From Dyella flava (GTDB lineage Bacteria; Pseudomonadota; Gammaproteobacteria; Xanthomonadales; Rhodanobacteraceae): 64,000 nt of DNA. The notes beneath the pieces were generated by a model. That model was given only the letters and a program-made list of their open reading frames with translations. It did not search any database and had not been told where the DNA came from. The position numbers and the translations under genes are program-made. The stretch is from NCBI RefSeq assembly GCF_016904955.1, contig NZ_JADIKE010000027.1, positions 1 through 64,000 on the forward strand, read 5' to 3'. This document shows positions 63,610 through 64,000 of this stretch, one piece after another (the first letter of the stretch is position 1; each line of letters begins with the position of its first letter).

Positions 63610-64000
63610 GTGAGCTGGAAGGACATGCAGAGCGCGATATTCGCTCGCCTAGGACGATCGATAGCGATGGTTATCTCATTTGTCGCCATGTTTGGAATCA
63701 CCAACAACGCTATCGCGCAGCGGACGGTTGAACGAGTTGGCGATTACACGCTTACGAGCTGGTCCCAGAGCGACGATGTGCCTGTGCACGTAGAAGCGAT
63801 GGCTCAAACGGCGGATGGGTGGTTGTGGCTGGCTTCAAGAAGTCATCTGTACCGTTTCGATGGCGTAAGTTCCGAGCTATACAACGTCCCCAATGAAGAT
63901 GGCACAAATCTGGTTCGCATTCTTGCAACGAATTCCGGTGACTTGTGGCTCGGTTACGTCACCGGAACAACTTTAGTCATTCACGGTGGCTTTTTTTCCC
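63610..64000 (+). CDS. Propeller-type sensor protein, N-terminal part (cut by window edge)
   Basis: About 130 residues are visible. After an export signal or membrane helix (MVISFVAMFGITNNAIAQ) come AMAQTADGWLWLASRSHLYR followed by FDGV, and NSGDLWLGY. These are the blade repeats of the two-component-regulator propeller, so the full protein is probably a large hybrid or GGDEF-type sensor as common in xanthomonads. The start is GTG 63610 (GGAG 10 bases upstream) or ATG 63625. The kinase or output domain lies beyond the window. Confidence 0.7.
   Translation, partial: MSWKDMQSAIFARLGRSIAMVISFVAMFGITNNAIAQRTVERVGDYTLTSWSQSDDVPVHVEAMAQTADGWLWLASRSHLYRFDGVSSELYNVPNEDGTNLVRILATNSGDLWLGYVTGTTLVIHGGFFS

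Noticed and set aside
1..64000. CRISPR arrays, tRNA or rRNA genes
   Set aside because: No regularly spaced repeats, cloverleaf-like segments or rRNA-like conserved blocks were noticed on reading; a tool-based scan could still find a divergent tRNA.

Overview
The window looks like chromosomal DNA of a high-GC gammaproteobacterium, most likely Xanthomonadales (Rhodanobacteraceae such as Dyella or Luteibacter). This is an inference from gene content: a TonB receptor with paired glycosidases, bufferin operons with SigF/NrsF-type regulation, and a GC-rich intergenic inverted repeat. No rRNA, tRNA or CRISPR array was seen. Both ends cut a gene: an IS3-type transposase start on the left and a propeller-type sensor protein on the right.

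Layout. 1-2.8 kb: IS fragment, an unrecognised 609-residue protein that looks like a nuclease-like domain joined to an EF-Tu-domain-2-like barrel, and a remnant of an SRAP (YedK-like) gene. 2.9-14.8 kb: a glycoside-utilisation locus (GH1, TetR, GH3, carboxylesterase, TonB receptor, GH20, esterase), tightly packed on the plus strand. 14.9-18.6 kb: minus-strand Old Yellow Enzyme, a gamma-resorcylate-decarboxylase-like amidohydrolase and a LysR regulator. 18.9-32.7 kb: an orphan acyl carrier protein facing a large plus-strand operon of four related proteins. Two carry a degenerate MACPF signature and three carry a P47/TULIP-like module; a small secreted protein and a class 3 lipase follow. I consider this a candidate undescribed toxin or lipid-active system. 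33.3-42.8 kb: a candidate biosynthetic cluster: 57-residue peptide, diiron-type protein, ThDP enzyme, two PhyH oxygenases, GYD-repeat protein, asparagine-synthetase-like enzyme without its glutaminase cysteine, HTTM membrane protein and DCC thiol oxidoreductase.

43.3-62.4 kb: a metal/oxidative-stress island. It holds two bufferin systems (BufA2-BufB-BufC, and BufB-BufC with a separate BufA1-DoxX-chemoreceptor operon), three DUF1109/NrsF anti-sigma paralogues and one ECF sigma factor. Accessory genes are a Tat-exported metallopeptidase, a YkgJ-type zinc/iron cluster protein, a secreted propeller, a DUF1223 thioredoxin-like protein, an FMN reductase, an ATP-grasp enzyme and a luciferase-like monooxygenase. 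By eye I find eleven copies of a two-block motif, GTAAC(N)-N15/16-CGAA, placed in the right orientation upstream of these genes. It resembles the SigF promoter described in Caulobacter. The simplest reading is one ECF sigma factor controlling nearly the whole 43-58 kb island, with three anti-sigma factors tuning it; one of these has lost all the conserved cysteines. 61.6-63.1 kb: an SDR gene overlapping the sigma gene, with a divergent TetR regulator. The last 0.5 kb is empty apart from the start of the propeller-type sensor gene.
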